From: Aldrovandia affinis
Lineage: Eukaryota; Chordata; Actinopteri; Notacanthiformes; Halosauridae
Direction: 5' to 3'
Length of the DNA: 64,000 bases
Assembly: GCA_029706075.1 (NCBI GenBank)
Contig: JAINUG010000228.1
Span: 1,240,001 to 1,304,000, forward strand
Both the position numbers and the translations under genes were made by a program. The notes beneath the pieces were generated by a model. The model had not been told where the DNA came from and ran no database searches. It was given only the letters and a program-made list of their open reading frames with translations. Shown piece after piece: positions 11,081 to 24,910 of this stretch (position 1 is the first letter of the stretch; each line of letters starts with the position of its first letter).

Positions 11081-12335
11081 CAAGCTACACATGAAGTGTC
11101 CTCTGTGTGACTGGTGGACTACAGTGTGAAAGGTGCATGCCAAATTGTGAGAAAATGGGGGGGAAATTTCAACAATAAAAAACTTTTTCGTGGGGTATGC
11201 TTTATTAGTTCACACAAAAAATCCATCTTGACAAGTTTTGCAGCCTCACTGTGAGGTAAGTGGATACTCAGATTGACAAATGCCTCCTGCAGGTAATATG
11301 TGACCTCAGCAGGAAGGAGATGTTGAACAGGTACTGAAGCTGCTGATGTCCCCCTGCCAGCCCTGATGCTCACAGACTGATTGTCCAGCTCTCCCCAGAG
11401 ATTTATCATCTCATCCTCTTCTCTTTGTCATCATAGAGAGGTGTGATGGACTTGTCAATCAGTGGTCTATTGTACAGGTGATATACAGGGCCAGTGCTGT
11501 ACCAAAATGCTGTTTTGGTTTTTGCTTTGTTGGTAAGCGCACTACAGTCAAATCTTCTGTAGTGTTTTTACATTCCTCTGACATCGCTACCATTGAGTAG
11601 AAACAGTTTTCAGGTCAGGTGGCCGATTTTCAAAACCAGCCATACATTGAAGGGCAAAAATCGCAGAATACGCAGGAATCATTTCAGACAAGCGTGCACT
11701 GCAGAAACTGCTTTAGATAGCCGTGCACTGCAGAATCCGCTTCAGACAGATGATGAACACTGTATTATCTTTCAGCAGTGTGGACCCAGGAGCTCTGATT
11801 CTTTGGACTTTGTGACTTTTTGGTTCTGTAATGTTGTAATGTATGATGATTGAAACTGATACATTAGATAAATACTGTGTATACTTATCTAATGTCAGTT
11901 CAGGCTGACAAGTATGTCCCTCTGTACCTCACACTCATAAACAGTGAAAGGCACAGGGTTGCGGCACTGTCGATCTCAGGGATCAGACCTCTGTTGTAAT
12001 GGGAAATACTAGCAGAACCCAATTGTGAAGGGGTTTACTAACAGAGTCGAGTAGTCCAACAATGAGCTGAGCATAGACCATGATAACGAAACTTGGAATA
12101 ATGGAATCATTTACTGTAATTACCGCTGTCTCATAGCAAGACAGTTGAACGCATGTTACTGTAGGTTTATGGTAAAATAGAATAAATGTTCCCCGCATAC
12201 GCACTAATGCACATCATAAATCTTTTTCAACAGAGTTGAACTCATCACATATCTTTGCAGCTCTCAGAAGCCCACAGTCATGGATTTAGAGGTCGTGATC
12301 TTCTTGAATTTGATGGTTCTACTCTTGTTTTGCAG
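11081..12335. other. clasp2 intron or upstream DNA
   Basis: No exon-like block or recognisable repeat was found. The sequence ends in a pyrimidine-rich tract and ttgcag, the acceptor of the first clasp2 exon in this window. Confidence 0.5.
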
Positions 12336-12414
12336 GTGGCATTGTTGGGGCTGGACATAGTCAGTGCATTTGTAGACAGACTATCCGAGCGCTTCAAAGG
12401 ATATGTGGGAACAG
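12336..12414 (+). CDS. clasp2: clasp2 TOG1 exon A
   Basis: The exon is bordered by tgcag at its start and gtttgt at its end. It begins in phase 0 and gives 26 codons plus one base: VALLGLDIVSAFV, then DRLSERFKGYVGT. It is one HEAT-repeat helix pair of the TOG1 domain, which CLASPs use for microtubule regulation. Vertebrate CLASP2 has the closely similar SLMGLEILSAFVDRL at this place, which known CLASP2 long forms place after a GSSNYR segment; that segment was not found upstream here. The 27-residue length and final phase 1 match the next exon. The donor gtttgt is weaker than the usual gtaagt. Confidence 0.9.
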
Positions 12415-13104
12415 GTTTGTGTCATTCCTTTTCTCTCTCAGTTGCCTTTGACGTCCATCCTCCCAACAAACTGCCATACTACTTCAGACCTACACAGGGC
12501 TCCAGACTACCACCACGCATATGTCACCAAAAGGTATTGCAGTGTAATAAAAAAAAAAAAAATCTGTTGTTACACACCTGTGACCATGATAATGACCTCT
12601 GTACAACCAAAGATCAAGGGGACTATGCAGCACCTGCTCAAACCCCATGGGCTAGCAATACAGAGACCAGATTTCAGCTTACCTATGGCTCTGCCTTTAC
12701 GCTGAAATCACCAACTGACCTCGCTCAATGCAGTTGTTAATCACAAGCTTACATGCCTACACGTAACTATAACTAGCAAATTCCCAGCTGGTGCTACATT
12801 CCAATTTTGATCATGTACAAGGTAGGCCTATATATTTGTATTGACCTGATTATTTGGCTATTATATTTTCAGAATTAACAATATTTAAGAAATAATGAAT
12901 GTACAGTTCATGTGACTGAAGATTCTTCTTGCACTACCATTTTTTTTGCTTGAGCTACCAAATGTTGGAGTATGTGCTAATAGGGGGGGAAAAGGTTAGT
13001 ATGGACCCCTACTATGATAACATTATTTAAAAACATCTTTCCATGTTTTTTGGCTGATATGCTTTAGATGTAGCTTACTGTTCAATGTTGTCTGGTGTGA
13101 CCTG

Positions 13105-13880
13105 TTGATGAATATACTGTGGAGGGGTACAAATGGTTTAGGAAGGATAGAACAAATAAAAGGGGAGGGGGGGGGTGGCCCTTTTTGTGAAAGATAATCT
13201 TAATGTGCAGGAAATTCCAGGAATGAGCTCATTCATTCCATGTCAGGACATCTGGATTAGACTACTGGGAGATCATAAGAAGGGCCTTAATATAGAAGTA
13301 TGCTGTGGACCACAGCTTCAGGCAGCAACATAAATAATATTTGTAATGTATTCATTGATTTTACCTTTATGGTAAATATGGTCGTATTACTCAGCCTACG
13401 AGAGGGAAATCAATACTGGATCTGGTTTTGTAGTAATCCTGATAGAATTAGCAGTTCGGAGGTAGTAGAACCACTAAGTACAAGTGATCTGTGAATGAAA
13501 AATTGACTACATTTAAAAGGATTATTGTCAATGTAGTGTAAATTTTGACACAAAAGAAGCAACTGTACAGAGTATATAAAAATGACAACTCAGAGGTTGA
13601 TTATTGTACTATGTGGGCTAAGGCTAAAAAGGAAATAAGAATGTAAAAGGTAATATTGCAATCAAAAAAGGAAAACTAATGATGAGGTTAAGTGCACTAA
13701 GAATAAGGATGGATCTTTGGATTATAATAATAAGGATATTATTTACTGGTATATTTAGTCCTAACACACTAAAGAAGAAAGAGGTTATAAATATGCCTAA
13801 AAATATAGCCAATGGACAGAATATTTTGGAGGACTTTGAGGTAAGGACATTGAAATACTAGAAAAACTACCAAAACATCG
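13105..13880 (+). mobile_element. CR1-like LINE fragment, endonuclease and linker
   Basis: The nucleotide sequence is shared with the copies at 40.9-41.1 kb and 54.7-55.4 kb: gtttaggaaggatagaac, then gtgcaggaaattccaggaat, then gacatctggattagactact. Further on, pieces such as ggctaaaaaggaaataag match the linker at 55.14 kb. Several internal deletions and stops are present. It is followed directly by a SINE body, and more CR1 sequence resumes after it. Confidence 0.78.
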
Positions 13881-13885
13881 GCTCT

Positions 13886-14105
13886 GGCTGGGAGTGCCAC
13901 TAGGGGGCGGCAATTGGCTGTCCGTCCCTGGGGGAGGGATAAAAGCCGAAGGAAAGACTCCCTGCATATATGAGTGGTCGTTCGTTGCTGACTGGCTTCG
14001 GCTTTAGGCGGGCACTGGCTCGAAGGAGGCAGTGCAGCACTTGCTACTGGCCGGACTACGGCAGCGAGTTCTCATATGAGGGAGGGAATAATTGGCACGG
14101 AAAAA
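13886..14105 (+). mobile_element. SINE family A, 5'-truncated
   Basis: Begins in the family body (ggctctggctgggagtgcc, gggggcggcaattggctgtc) and continues to the downstream part (ggactacggcagcgagttct). The tRNA-like head is missing. Because CR1 sequence flanks it on both sides, it most likely sits within the LINE copy. No target duplication could be read. Confidence 0.65.
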
Positions 14106-14169
14106 GAGAGAGAGGGAATTGGATACTAAAAGTGGTAAAAAAGACTTTATTTATATAGCACCTTTCATA

Positions 14170-14690
14170 CAAGAAATAATAAATGGGAAAAAACCAGCAG
14201 AAATAATAAATAAAATTAAAAATAAAATTAAAAACTACAAACGTAAGACAAATAAGGCAGCAGGATGGCACATATCCTAGATAATTGCAAAACTATATAT
14301 AAACTATTGACTATATAAACATTCTTAAGAAATCCCTAAACACTGGAGAACTACCAAGTGATTGGAAGCAGAGTAGTATATTTCCAATATATAAGAATGA
14401 GGACTGTACTGACCCAGGGAACTATAGGCCTCTCAGTTTAACTTGCTAATACTGGAATGTATTATTAGGGACAAGTTGGAATCATTCTTGAAAAATAATA
14501 ATATTTTAAAGGAGAGCCATCATGGTTTTCTTAAGGAGAGGTCATGCCTAGAAAACCTCCTGGACTTTGAGGAGGCTACAAAGTGTTTTGACTTAAACCA
14601 GGCTGATATTATATATTTGGAAAAAAAAAGCATTTCAAAAAGCATTTGAGAAGGTACCACATGAGAGGTTCATTGTTACAATGAAATGAA
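14170..14690 (+). mobile_element. CR1-like LINE fragment, reverse transcriptase start
   Basis: KTNKAAGWHIS corresponds to the KAAGPDG-type entry of the RT domain (seen as KTNKAAGPDGIY at 55.5 kb). It is followed by ctgacccagggaactatagg (RPLSL motif), ESHHGFLKERSCLENLLDF, and near 14640 AFEKVPHERF in another frame. The pieces follow the RT motif order but are broken by frameshifts. The copy ends before the catalytic box. Confidence 0.75.
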
Positions 14691-14699
14691 TTTAGTAGG

Positions 14700-16857
14700 A
14701 ATGACAGGAGTTGTTACAATTTACAGAATGTAACAATTTATCAGTAAATCAAGACATATGTTGGTCAAATATTGGAAGGTGAAATATTGTGAGGTGCACC
14801 AATCGGAATTCTGCTTTGACAAAGACGGAAAACATTTTTCAAATGGAAGGGGAGAGGCAGAAGTGAGACTGGGTGCTTTCCAGCACAGGGTGATGGAATC
14901 TCGGCAGAATGTGATGTGATTTCTGTTTTGGCCACCCCTTCCACACAAGAGTGATGGGTTGCAAGACTGGAAAAGTGGCATTTGAGCTTTAAAATGGGCT
15001 CCAAGCAGGAGGGTGAAAGTCTATATTTTGAGATGAGGGCAGTACAAGTACAGTATTTCTAATAGATCTGTATCTAGGGCAGAACATTATGTTCCAGGGA
15101 CTAAATGCTAGTATTTATGCCCTCACCGGAATTATTAGAGGTTGGCCTTGAAAAGTCTTCTTTAAGTGTATGTTTCTTAGAGGTAATATGCAGGGGGCAC
15201 AATCAGCTTATCAATTGATATCAATTTATCAATATTTTAAAGACTGCACATTTTTATTTGTACATATGCTGTCTAGACCCATGGTTTTGATTCTTATTCA
15301 AGACTGGGGTGGGGTGGGGGGGTTACAGGTAACAGGAAAGGCAGGAAAGCTTACAGTTCTGGACTCACCATGGTTAATTGACAATACAAGCTTAAACACA
15401 ATAAGATCAGAAACAGGTGACCACAAACTTGATGTTGGCCCAGAGCAAAATTTATTTATTAGCATGGTTATTTGTCGCAAAGATCTTTGTGCAGAGTACA
15501 ATAAGAGAAGCCTGGCCCACTTGCCTCCCAGTGTTTGCATTTCACGGCTCCGTGTTGGTCAGGACCACACCGCAAGGCTGCCCTCCCAACACTGGAGCTG
15601 GGAATGATGTCATGGGTGAACACTGTGCCTTTCTCTGAGTAGGTAATGTTTTCACTGCGGTTGCTGATGACATGGTGTCATAGTCTCATAAAAATGGCCA
15701 GTTGTGTATAGTCCCTTTACCTACAGAGAACCACCACTCCCCCTGCCCCCTCCCTTTCCCTATCCCTCTCACCCAGCTTGTTCACTTCCCCCCATCCTTG
15801 TAGCTATAAAAGGACCAGATTGTGCCAGGTAACCAAGGGTTTTGGCCCAACATATGGCCTCCATTCCTCACACATTCCTCTGTGAACACCTTACTTAGCA
15901 AGGCTATTGTAAGGCAACAAACCTGGCCCCCCTTCAAATATTTCCAAGCTTCTATGACATTGCAAGAGTGAGATCACCTCACACATCACTCCTTGTTGAA
16001 GCAGAAGAGGTTATCCTGCCATGGAAAGACTCCATTTTCTTAGAGGTTTATATAAATATCGCTATACAAAACAAAGGATTAATTAATTAATTGATTGATA
16101 TATTTTCCTGAATGTAGGGCATTGAGATGAAATGTCCAATGCCAATTACATCCAGGAATGGGCCGCTAATATGTGTCCCCTCAATCCAGCATTTGAAAGT
16201 TCTAGATGTGTGCAGTGCCGAAATACAATTAGACAATTAAATAGATGGATAAATATAAATTAATTCCCAGTGTACAAACAGGGTGAAATAGCCCATTCCT
16301 ACTTCCCTTTTAGAACTCTTTGTGTTTGGCAAGCTGTGCGTGCTTTGGCATTGGCCCTCTTTTGTTCTTTAGCATCAGGGCTCAGTTCAGCACATTAAAG
16401 GCTGATCCCTGAACAAATGGTTCAGCGGGGATTGATTCAGGGTCTCCATTAATTTATCCTGCTAGCTTTGCAAAATGAAACACTCCACACTGGCTCACAA
16501 TCTCATTTGAGCGCTTCAGGGTGGCCACTACGTCACCCAGCTTTAGGAAGCTGAGCTACAGTTTTCAGGTGTCTGACAACTGGCCTGTTTTTTTCATGTA
16601 CAGTTTCTTCTTTGTTTATGATGTATGCACATTAATGGATGCATTTACTGAATATTTAAATAATACGATTTCAGGGCTGCAGACTGCGAAAAATGTTTAC
16701 AGTGCGACCACGATTTCCTCATGAGTGACAAGAGATCAGTGGCAGTGCCTGCACTAACCTATATCCATATACAAACAGTACAGAGATTGGATTTCAACAT
16801 GCATGGCTCCACTTTAAGGCTGAAATCAGCAATTCACCTCGTTTACCCCTGTCTATA
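14700..16857. other. clasp2 intron, nothing recognised
   Basis: Several short frames occur on both strands (for example 15170-15607 and 15417-15638) with no domain features and no conserved splice-bordered block. Pyrimidine-rich DNA lies at 15730-15790. Confidence 0.5.
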
Positions 16858-16859
16858 TA

Positions 16860-18289
<1,430 letters not shown>

Positions 18290-18291
18290 TA

Positions 18292-18736
18292 CATGACTAG
18301 ATTAGCTAGCAAGCTGATAAAATCATAGACCGCACAGTTTACAAGCTAGCTATGTAGCTACCTAGTTTCAATAATGTGCAGCAAGCTAGTATCAAAAGAG
18401 CTAGCTGTCCTTGTCTCCGGAATTTGCTACATGTATCATATTCAACGTTAATTGTGTAGGCTACACTTTGATGCTTACATCTTGTAGTCTCTTTGCAGCT
18501 TCTCTAGCTGGCTAGCTTGACTGTTTCTGACTAAAGAGTCATCGTATGTGATAGCTACACACTACTTTAACCATAGGCTACAGTTTACTGTTTAAAAACT
18601 CAGCCAAGTCTCACGTTGTTGCAAGAGCAATGCAATTTGCTTCAACCTTACGCTAAAATAATCACCTCATTATACCAAGCGTCTGGCAACAGCGAAGACG
18701 ATGTACCATGAAAGCTGTGTTGTGCCGTGAAACGTA
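18292..18736. other. clasp2 intron, nothing recognised
   Basis: Short stretch rich in agctagct-like words between two Tc1 insertions. No coding block seen. Confidence 0.5.
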
Positions 18737-19019
18737 TACAGGTGCATCTCAATAAATTAGAATATTGTGGAAAAGTAAATTTATTTCAGTAATTCAATTC
18801 AAAAAGTGAAACTCATATATTATATAGATTCATTACACACAGAGTGAAATATTTCGAGCCTTTATTTCTTTTAATTTGGATGATTATGGCTTAGCCTTAG
18901 AGCTAATGAAAACCCAAAATTCTGTATCTCAGAAAATTAGAATATTACATAAGACCAATATATTAAAAAAAAGATTTTTAATACAGAAATGTCGGCCTTC
19001 TGAAAAGTATGTTCATGTA

Positions 19020-20670
19020 CAGTGCTGCTTGAAAGTATGTGAACCCCTTGAGCAGTTTAGAGTTTTCCGTTGTTTTACCATGATTTTCTTATTTTATCAT
19101 CACCAGTTTTCTATATATGAAATGTCAGGTTTATGTTTATCAATTGCATGTACTTGTTTAGAGGGAATTGTGTGAGTAGCCAAAAAACTACATGAAACAT
19201 GGAATTAGTGTATGTGCAAAAGTAAGTGAACCCCCAGCTGCATTGGTAAAATCAAGTAGGTAATAGATTCAGGTGAAACACATTTGGGTGCTTAATTAAT
19301 CAATTAAGCAGACCAATCAAATGAGACATCCTTAGGAAAAGGGTTGGGCAACACAGATTAAAAAGAGAGGAAACCAACCAAACCACTGTAGTGCCAAGGT
19401 GTACCTAAACAGATCAACAATGCCGAGAGGAAAAGAGATATCCGAGGACATCAGGAAGAAGGTACTGACAGCCCATCAGTCTGGGGAAAGCTATAAGACC
19501 ATCTCCAAAAGATTCCAGTTCCATCCATCCACTGTAAGACAAATCATTTACAAATGGAGGGCATTCAACATGACTGCAACTCTGCCTAGAAGTGGACGCC
19601 CATCAAAACTATCACCAAGAAGCACCAGAAGAATAATAAATCAGGTAAAGGCCAACCCACACATCACCTCTAGAGAGTTGCAGACCTCTCTGGCAGCATC
19701 TGGGGTAAATGTACATGCGTCTACAATCAGACGAAAATTGAATAGACATGACATTCATGGGAGGGTTGCTAGAAAGAAGCCTCTGCTCTCAAGAAAGAAC
19801 AAAGCTGCCCGTTTCAACTTTGCCAGAGAACACTTGGACAAACCAGAGGCCTATTGGAAGTCCATTCTCTGGACAGATGAGTCCAAGATAGAATTATTTG
19901 GTCACAATCAAAACCGCTATGTTTGGAGAAAAGCCAACACTGCATACCAAGAAAATAACCTCCTCCCAACAGTGAAGCATGGTGGTGGAAATGTGAAAGT
20001 CTGGGGCAGCTTTTCTGCCTCCGGACCTGGACGACTCCATATTATCCAGGAAACATGAATTCTCATGCCTATCAACAAATTCTTGATCAGAATCTCCTGC
20101 CATCAGTCAGGGAGTTGAAGCTGGGCGAAAATGGGTTCTGCAACAAGACAATGACCCAAAGCATACCAGCAAAACTACCAAGGAATGGCTTAACAGAAAG
20201 AGGATTCGTACTCTGGAATGGCCTAGTCAAAGTCCAGACCTCAATCCTATAGAAATGTTGTGGCTAGACCTGAAGCGGGCGGTACATGCCAGATGTCCCT
20301 CAACCTCTCTCAACTGGCTGAGTTCTGCAAGGAGGAGTGGGCAAAAATCCCCAACAGCAGATGCGAGAGACTGGTCAGTGGTTACAGAAGACGTTTGGTT
20401 GAAGTAATGGCTGCAAAAGGAGGTGCCACAAGCTACTAACTAAAAGGGTTCACATACTTTTGCACATGTCAAATTTTCAGTTTTTGTGAGATAAACCACT
20501 TTTGTTGAATAAATAATGAAAATACATCTTTTTTGTTTGTTTGTGTCCATTATTTGGAAAGTCTGCTTTACAAATTGGTGTTTGGATATACATTTAATAA
20601 GGTTTTTTTTGTTTTTTTTACAAAAACAATGACCATGTCTGGAGGGTTCACAAACTTTCAAGCAGCACTG
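19020..20670. mobile_element. Inner Tc1 element nested in a Tc1
   Basis: The ends cagtgctgcttgaaagtatg and aaactttcaagcagcactg are inverted repeats. TA flanks both sides (19018-19019 and 20671-20672). The outer sequence joins cleanly when this 1,651-bp element is removed (ttcatgta / tatgcactcaa). It must therefore be younger than the outer copy. Confidence 0.96.
19429..20439 (+). pseudogene. Tc1 transposase of the inner element, three small frameshifts
   Basis: The start MPRGKEISEDIRKKVLTAHQ opens a frame of about 210 codons with the first helix-turn-helix (KTISKRFQFHPSTVRQII), the GRPSKLSP linker, the second DNA-binding half and the first catalytic Asp in ILWTDESKIELFG. The frame ends at about 20057, just after GRLHIIQET; the rest is readable in other frames, with QQDNDPKHT (second Asp) near 20145-20165 and DLNPIEMLW (Glu) near 20238-20265, and a natural-looking end at 20437-20439. 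All three DD34E residues are still visible, but in frames separated by apparent one-base losses near 20055 and 20126 and another near 20300. It is little decayed but not translatable as one protein. Confidence 0.93.
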
Positions 20671-20679
20671 TATATGCAC

Positions 20680-21624
20680 TCAATACTTGGTCGGGGCTCC
20701 TTTTGCATGAATTACTGCATCAATGCAGCGTGGCATGGAGGCGATCAACCTGTGGCACTGCTGAGGTGTTGTGGAAGCCCAGGTTGCTTTGATAGCGGCC
20801 TTCAGCTCGTCTGCATTGTTGGGTCTGGTGTCTCATCTTCCTCTTGACAATAAGGCCAAGCGAGTTTGCTGGCCAATCAAGCACAGTAATACCATGGTCA
20901 TTAAACCAGGTATTGGTACTTTTGGCAGTGTGGGCAGGTGCCAAGTCTTGCTGGAAAATTAAATCAGCATCTCCATAAAGCTTGTCAGCAGAAGGAAGCA
21001 CGAAGTGCTCTAAAATTTCCTGGTAGATGTCTGCGTTGACTTTGGACTTGAGAAAACACGGTGGACCAACACCAACACATGGCACCCCAAATCATCACTG
21101 ACTGTGGAAATTTCACACTGGACTACAAGCAACTTGGATTCTGTGCCTGTCCACTCTTCTGGGACTCTGGGACCTTGATTTCCAAATTAAATGCAAAATT
21201 TACTTTCATCTGAAAAGAGGACTTTGGACCACTGAGCAACAGTCCAGTTCTTTTTCTCCTTAGCCCAGGTAAGATGCTTCTGACATTGTCTCTGGTTCAG
21301 GAGTGGCTTGACACGAGGAATACGTCTGTGCGTGGTGGCTCTTGATGCACTGACTCCAGCCTCAGTCTACTCCTTGTGAAGCTCCCCCAAATTCTTGAAT
21401 GGGCTTTGCTTGACAATCTTCTCAAGGCTGCGGTTATCCCTGTTGCTTGTGCACCTTTTCCTACCACACTTTTTCCTTCCACTCAACTTTCTATGAATAT
21501 GCTTGGATACAGCACTCTGTGAACAGCCAGCTTCTTTAGCAATGACCTTTTGTGGCTTACCCTCCTTGTGGAGGGTGTCAATGACTGTCTTCTGGACAAC
21601 TGTCAAGTCAGCAGTCTTCCCCAT
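20680..21624 (-). pseudogene. Tc1 transposase of the outer element, multiple stops
   Basis: Starts MGKTADLTVVQKTVIDTLHK at 21624 and keeps the N-terminal helix-turn-helix (VIAKEAGCSQSAVSKHI). A stop follows LGELHKE at 21367. Beyond it the minus strand still shows VLFSDESKF (first Asp), QQDLAPAHTAK (second Asp) and WFNDHGITVLDWPANS, but the Glu-bearing DLNPIE region is replaced by LGLIV, and more stops occur. The downstream end (near GAPTKY) is at about 20680. The inner Tc1 lies just beyond the coding end, so it did not itself split the gene. Confidence 0.9.
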
Positions 21625-21946
21625 GATTGTGTAGCCTACTGAACCAGACTGAGAGACCATTTAAAGGCTCAGGAAACCTTTGCAAGTGTTTTGAGTTAAT
21701 TAGCTGATTAGAGTGTGACACCGTGAGTTTACAATATTGAACTTTTTCACAATATTCTAATTTTCTGAGATACTGAATTTTGGATTTTCATTAGCTGTAA
21801 GCCATAATCATCAAAATTAAAACAAATAAAGACTTGAAATATTTCACTTTGTGTAATGAATCTATATAATATGAGTTTCACTGAATTGAATGACTGAAAT
21901 AAATACACTTTTCCACAATATTCAAATTTATTGAGATGCACCTGTA

Positions 21947-22863
21947 TAATTTCAATTACTACAGTAAGAAAATGTCAAATAAATCTAAAATATATAAATA
22001 ATCAATCCATACCCATAAATAACCAGCAGGACATCTGTTTTGAAAGAATAAATGTAATGTAGGCTACCATTCATCTGTTTACTTTAGCGTAAGTCTCATA
22101 ATATTGCTCCCGAACAACTAAAAAAATTAACGAACAACAAAAAAGATAAAATATATAAGAACTTACATAGTCGTTCATGGTAACTCGACAACGTCATTTT
22201 GCAGAGTTTTTCTGAAACCAGATAAGCCTGCAAAACGCATAGCCTACTTTCAGCGGAATAATTGCAGGTCAACGTTCATATTTACTGTTTTCTATGCGAA
22301 AGAGCATTGAGAAATTCGAAACAAAAATAAGTGGCAATCCTGTGTCAGAAATAACGAAACCTCAAGAGAAGAATATTGTTCCTCGATGTTACAGTAACTG
22401 CTACTAGCGCTACAGTAGGCCGCTTGGAATTCGGAGGCAGGCAATTCTGTGTGCAGACCACGCTATTGTATTGTAACCGTTTCCTCAGGAGTGCAAACTG
22501 ACCTCTTTACAGGGCCACATTAGAAAACAGGGAGCGTATATCCATAAAGCAAGACCTGCAAGTAGCTGTAATCTGGCTCTGCTCCCAGTCAGTAGGGACA
22601 TGTCACATTAAAGTTTCAGATAGTGGTACTTGGATGATTGATTTAAAAGTGTATTTCATAAGTGTATTGATTAACATTTATGGATTTTATTAGAAAATCT
22701 TATTTCACCTGTACACGTGGGAAAAGAACATAGAACATTTTGTATGTGTTTGTTATCCAAAAGCTACTGTATACAAATGATTAGGAATTGTGTTACAGCC
22801 CAGAGCATTTGAATAAGGCAGGATCCTAATATCAATGCGTGTCTCTGTGCCCCTGCCCCACAG
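21947..22863. other. clasp2 intron, nothing recognised
   Basis: No repeat ends or protein motifs identified. The sequence ends with a pyrimidine-rich tract and cccacag before the next exon. Confidence 0.5.
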
Positions 22864-22967
22864 TGGTCCCGGCCCTCGTTGACCGACTCGGCGACTCCAG
22901 AGACCAGGTCCGGGAGCAGACTCAGGCGGTCATTCTCAAGCTCATGGAGAAGTGTGCGCCAGTCATG
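22864..22967 (+). CDS. clasp2: clasp2 TOG1 exon B
   Basis: Acceptor ccacag, donor gtaagt. The first two bases complete a Val codon begun in exon A, then 34 codons: VPALVDRLGDSRDQVREQT, then QAVILKLMEKCAPVM. This is the second HEAT repeat of TOG1; the LVDRLGD/VRE pattern is a conserved intra-HEAT turn that faces tubulin in TOG domains. The APVM ending resembles the APPM of known CLASP2 rather than the ANPQ of CLASP1. It ends in phase 0. It lies about 10.4 kb after exon A because of the Tc1 insertions between them. Confidence 0.96.
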
Positions 22968-23164
22968 GTAAGTGCTGGTCAGAAAGTTTAGTTCTCAAAG
23001 GTGCAATTGTGTTCACAAACACTCAGAAGTGCGTGCCATCTCTTTTCACTCTGCAGAACAACAGTCACTGCATTGGAGGAGCTTGCTTCACATGCAGTCG
23101 GTTGCGTGCAGTTACGTGCATGCAGGTTGTAGATAACCTATCAACCAGCAGAGTTGCTCTTACG

Positions 23165-23395
23165 GGTTAAGATGAATGACAACCCTCCCTCTGTCACTGG
23201 GGGGTGGAATGGCCAATTATGCCCCGTCCTGTGGGGTCGCCACAGCCAGCTCTGGCATGGTCAGGATTCAATACCTGAAGTTCAAACCAAGTGTTTTAGC
23301 ACAACAAGCCACCCAGCAGCCCGAGAGCCAAGTGATCCAACCACACCACGACATGGTCAGAGTCCAGTGCTGTTGCCACTGCTCTGTGAGAATGC
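23165..23395 (-). mobile_element. Possible SINE, family B, antisense
   Basis: On the minus strand the order ggtattgaatcctgaccatg, then ccagagctggctgtggcgac and ggggcataattggcc parallels the copy at 10.9 kb. A tRNA-like head precedes it (cttgttgtgctaaaacac). Classification rests on comparing these two copies only. Confidence 0.45.
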
Positions 23396-24910
23396 CACCA
23401 GAAGAAAAACACAGATGATTAAGGAGACGTTTTTCATCATCTCTTTACATTTGTCAATAGGAGTACATGTTAGACACTGCTTTCAGTTTGATGCAGAATT
23501 TAGTCTAAGATTGTAGTGAACCACATCAGCACTGACTTTTCTCCCCAGATAAAGTACCAGGCCAGGTTCTCCCACAGCACTTACACAGTGGTATGGGGGC
23601 ATTTAGGTTTTCTGTACATGATGATCCAGTGTGGTTTCCCAGGCCCTGAGGGAGATCGCTGTAAAACACTGGAAGGCTGCAGGACCGGAAAGCATGTTTC
23701 CATTTAGCCTCGACATTAGACTCTGCCAAAGACATTACAGAGCTAGGTGGAAATCAGAGTGGCTCAGTGCGGGCGGGCAGGAGGTGAAATACTGATTAAT
23801 ACTGAGGCCCATTCTGTGTCTCCATCAGAAGTCATGCTGTTCTGTGTCTGTTCATTCCAAGACAGCTGAAAGCTTGGAGTCAGGTGACACAGGCCCATTC
23901 TGTGTCTCCCTGAGAGAAAGTTTTTTTCATGGGGACACAACCTAAATATGGGGAAAGGATGAGGGGAGAGTGTTCCCTCTAGTGGAGGAACCTGGTAGCG
24001 TTTACTGCACACAAGTTTTCAGCAATGCGATTTTAACACGAACCAATCAAAAGCAAGATTTTGACATTGGAAAAATTGACTGTTTGACTGTATCTCAATT
24101 TCTGTAATTGATCAATGAAGTGCTGAGTAAAAACAAAAACCAGCACAACCTGTAGCACTCCAGGATCAGGGTTGGCCCTCCCTGAACTTGGGAAATGGTG
24201 GCAAGTGAATGCAGTTTAGCTAGTTAGCTAGATTTGGTAGCATTGTTAGTTTCGGTACCTAGCTATAGCTTTCAGGTATACAAATACACAGATTGCCTGA
24301 ATTGCTAGATTTTGTTTGTTGAAAGAAATTTGATAACCTACATTTTTTCCTAAAAATTAATCCTTTAATTTGTATCTTTGTAGTAGGTCAGTGTAACCCA
24401 GAGAGTAGAGCTAGCTAGCTCGCAGGATTAACAAGTGCTAGCTAACTATTCTGTTTGCAAATAGCCAACATTTAGCATGAGAAATGTGATATATTTATGC
24501 ATTAGTCGAAAGAAACAACTATTTATTCCAATCAATAAATCAATTTCCCAATGCATTAATATCCTTGAGTTTCAGCTGTATGCGGGCTGTTGTATACAGT
24601 ACAGTTGTAAAGTTACACTTTGTCCTAAACGCGACTGATTGTGTTAAGCCATCAGGAAGTAATTCCAAGGGATTTTCTGCCCTTGTCTGGCGAAAAAGAA
24701 CCTATGATGTTCACAGATACGGAATGTAATGTCTCACACATACTTTTTTTATTTAGCGTTTTACTTAATACCCATACTTTTTAACTTTCTTATCAAAATG
24801 TATCATTCATTTCCAGAAAAATTTTTGATAACCAAAAATGGGTTGTCACCCCAGCCTTAATACTTAGCAGAACACAGCTGGCTTGTGGTGACCGGTTTTT
24901 TCCCCCACAG
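23396..24910. other. clasp2 intron
   Basis: No repeat with readable ends. Short overlapping frames on both strands lack domain features. An agctagct-rich part lies at 24215-24440. Confidence 0.5.

Larger units (their letters stand above)
18739..21944. mobile_element. Outer Tc1 element, interrupted by a second Tc1
   Basis: The ends caggtgcatctcaataaatt and aaatttattgagatgcacct(g) form long inverted repeats (about 200 bp) flanked by TA (18737-18738 and 21945-21946). Removing the inner element (19020-20670 plus one TA) leaves about 1.55 kb, a normal Tc1 length. The inner edges again carry copies of the agaatatt/aatattct motif (about 18940 and 21755). Confidence 0.94.

Noticed and set aside
19399..20058. 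219-codon + strand frame as a host gene
   Set aside because: It is the first part of the inner Tc1 transposase and ends at a frameshift.
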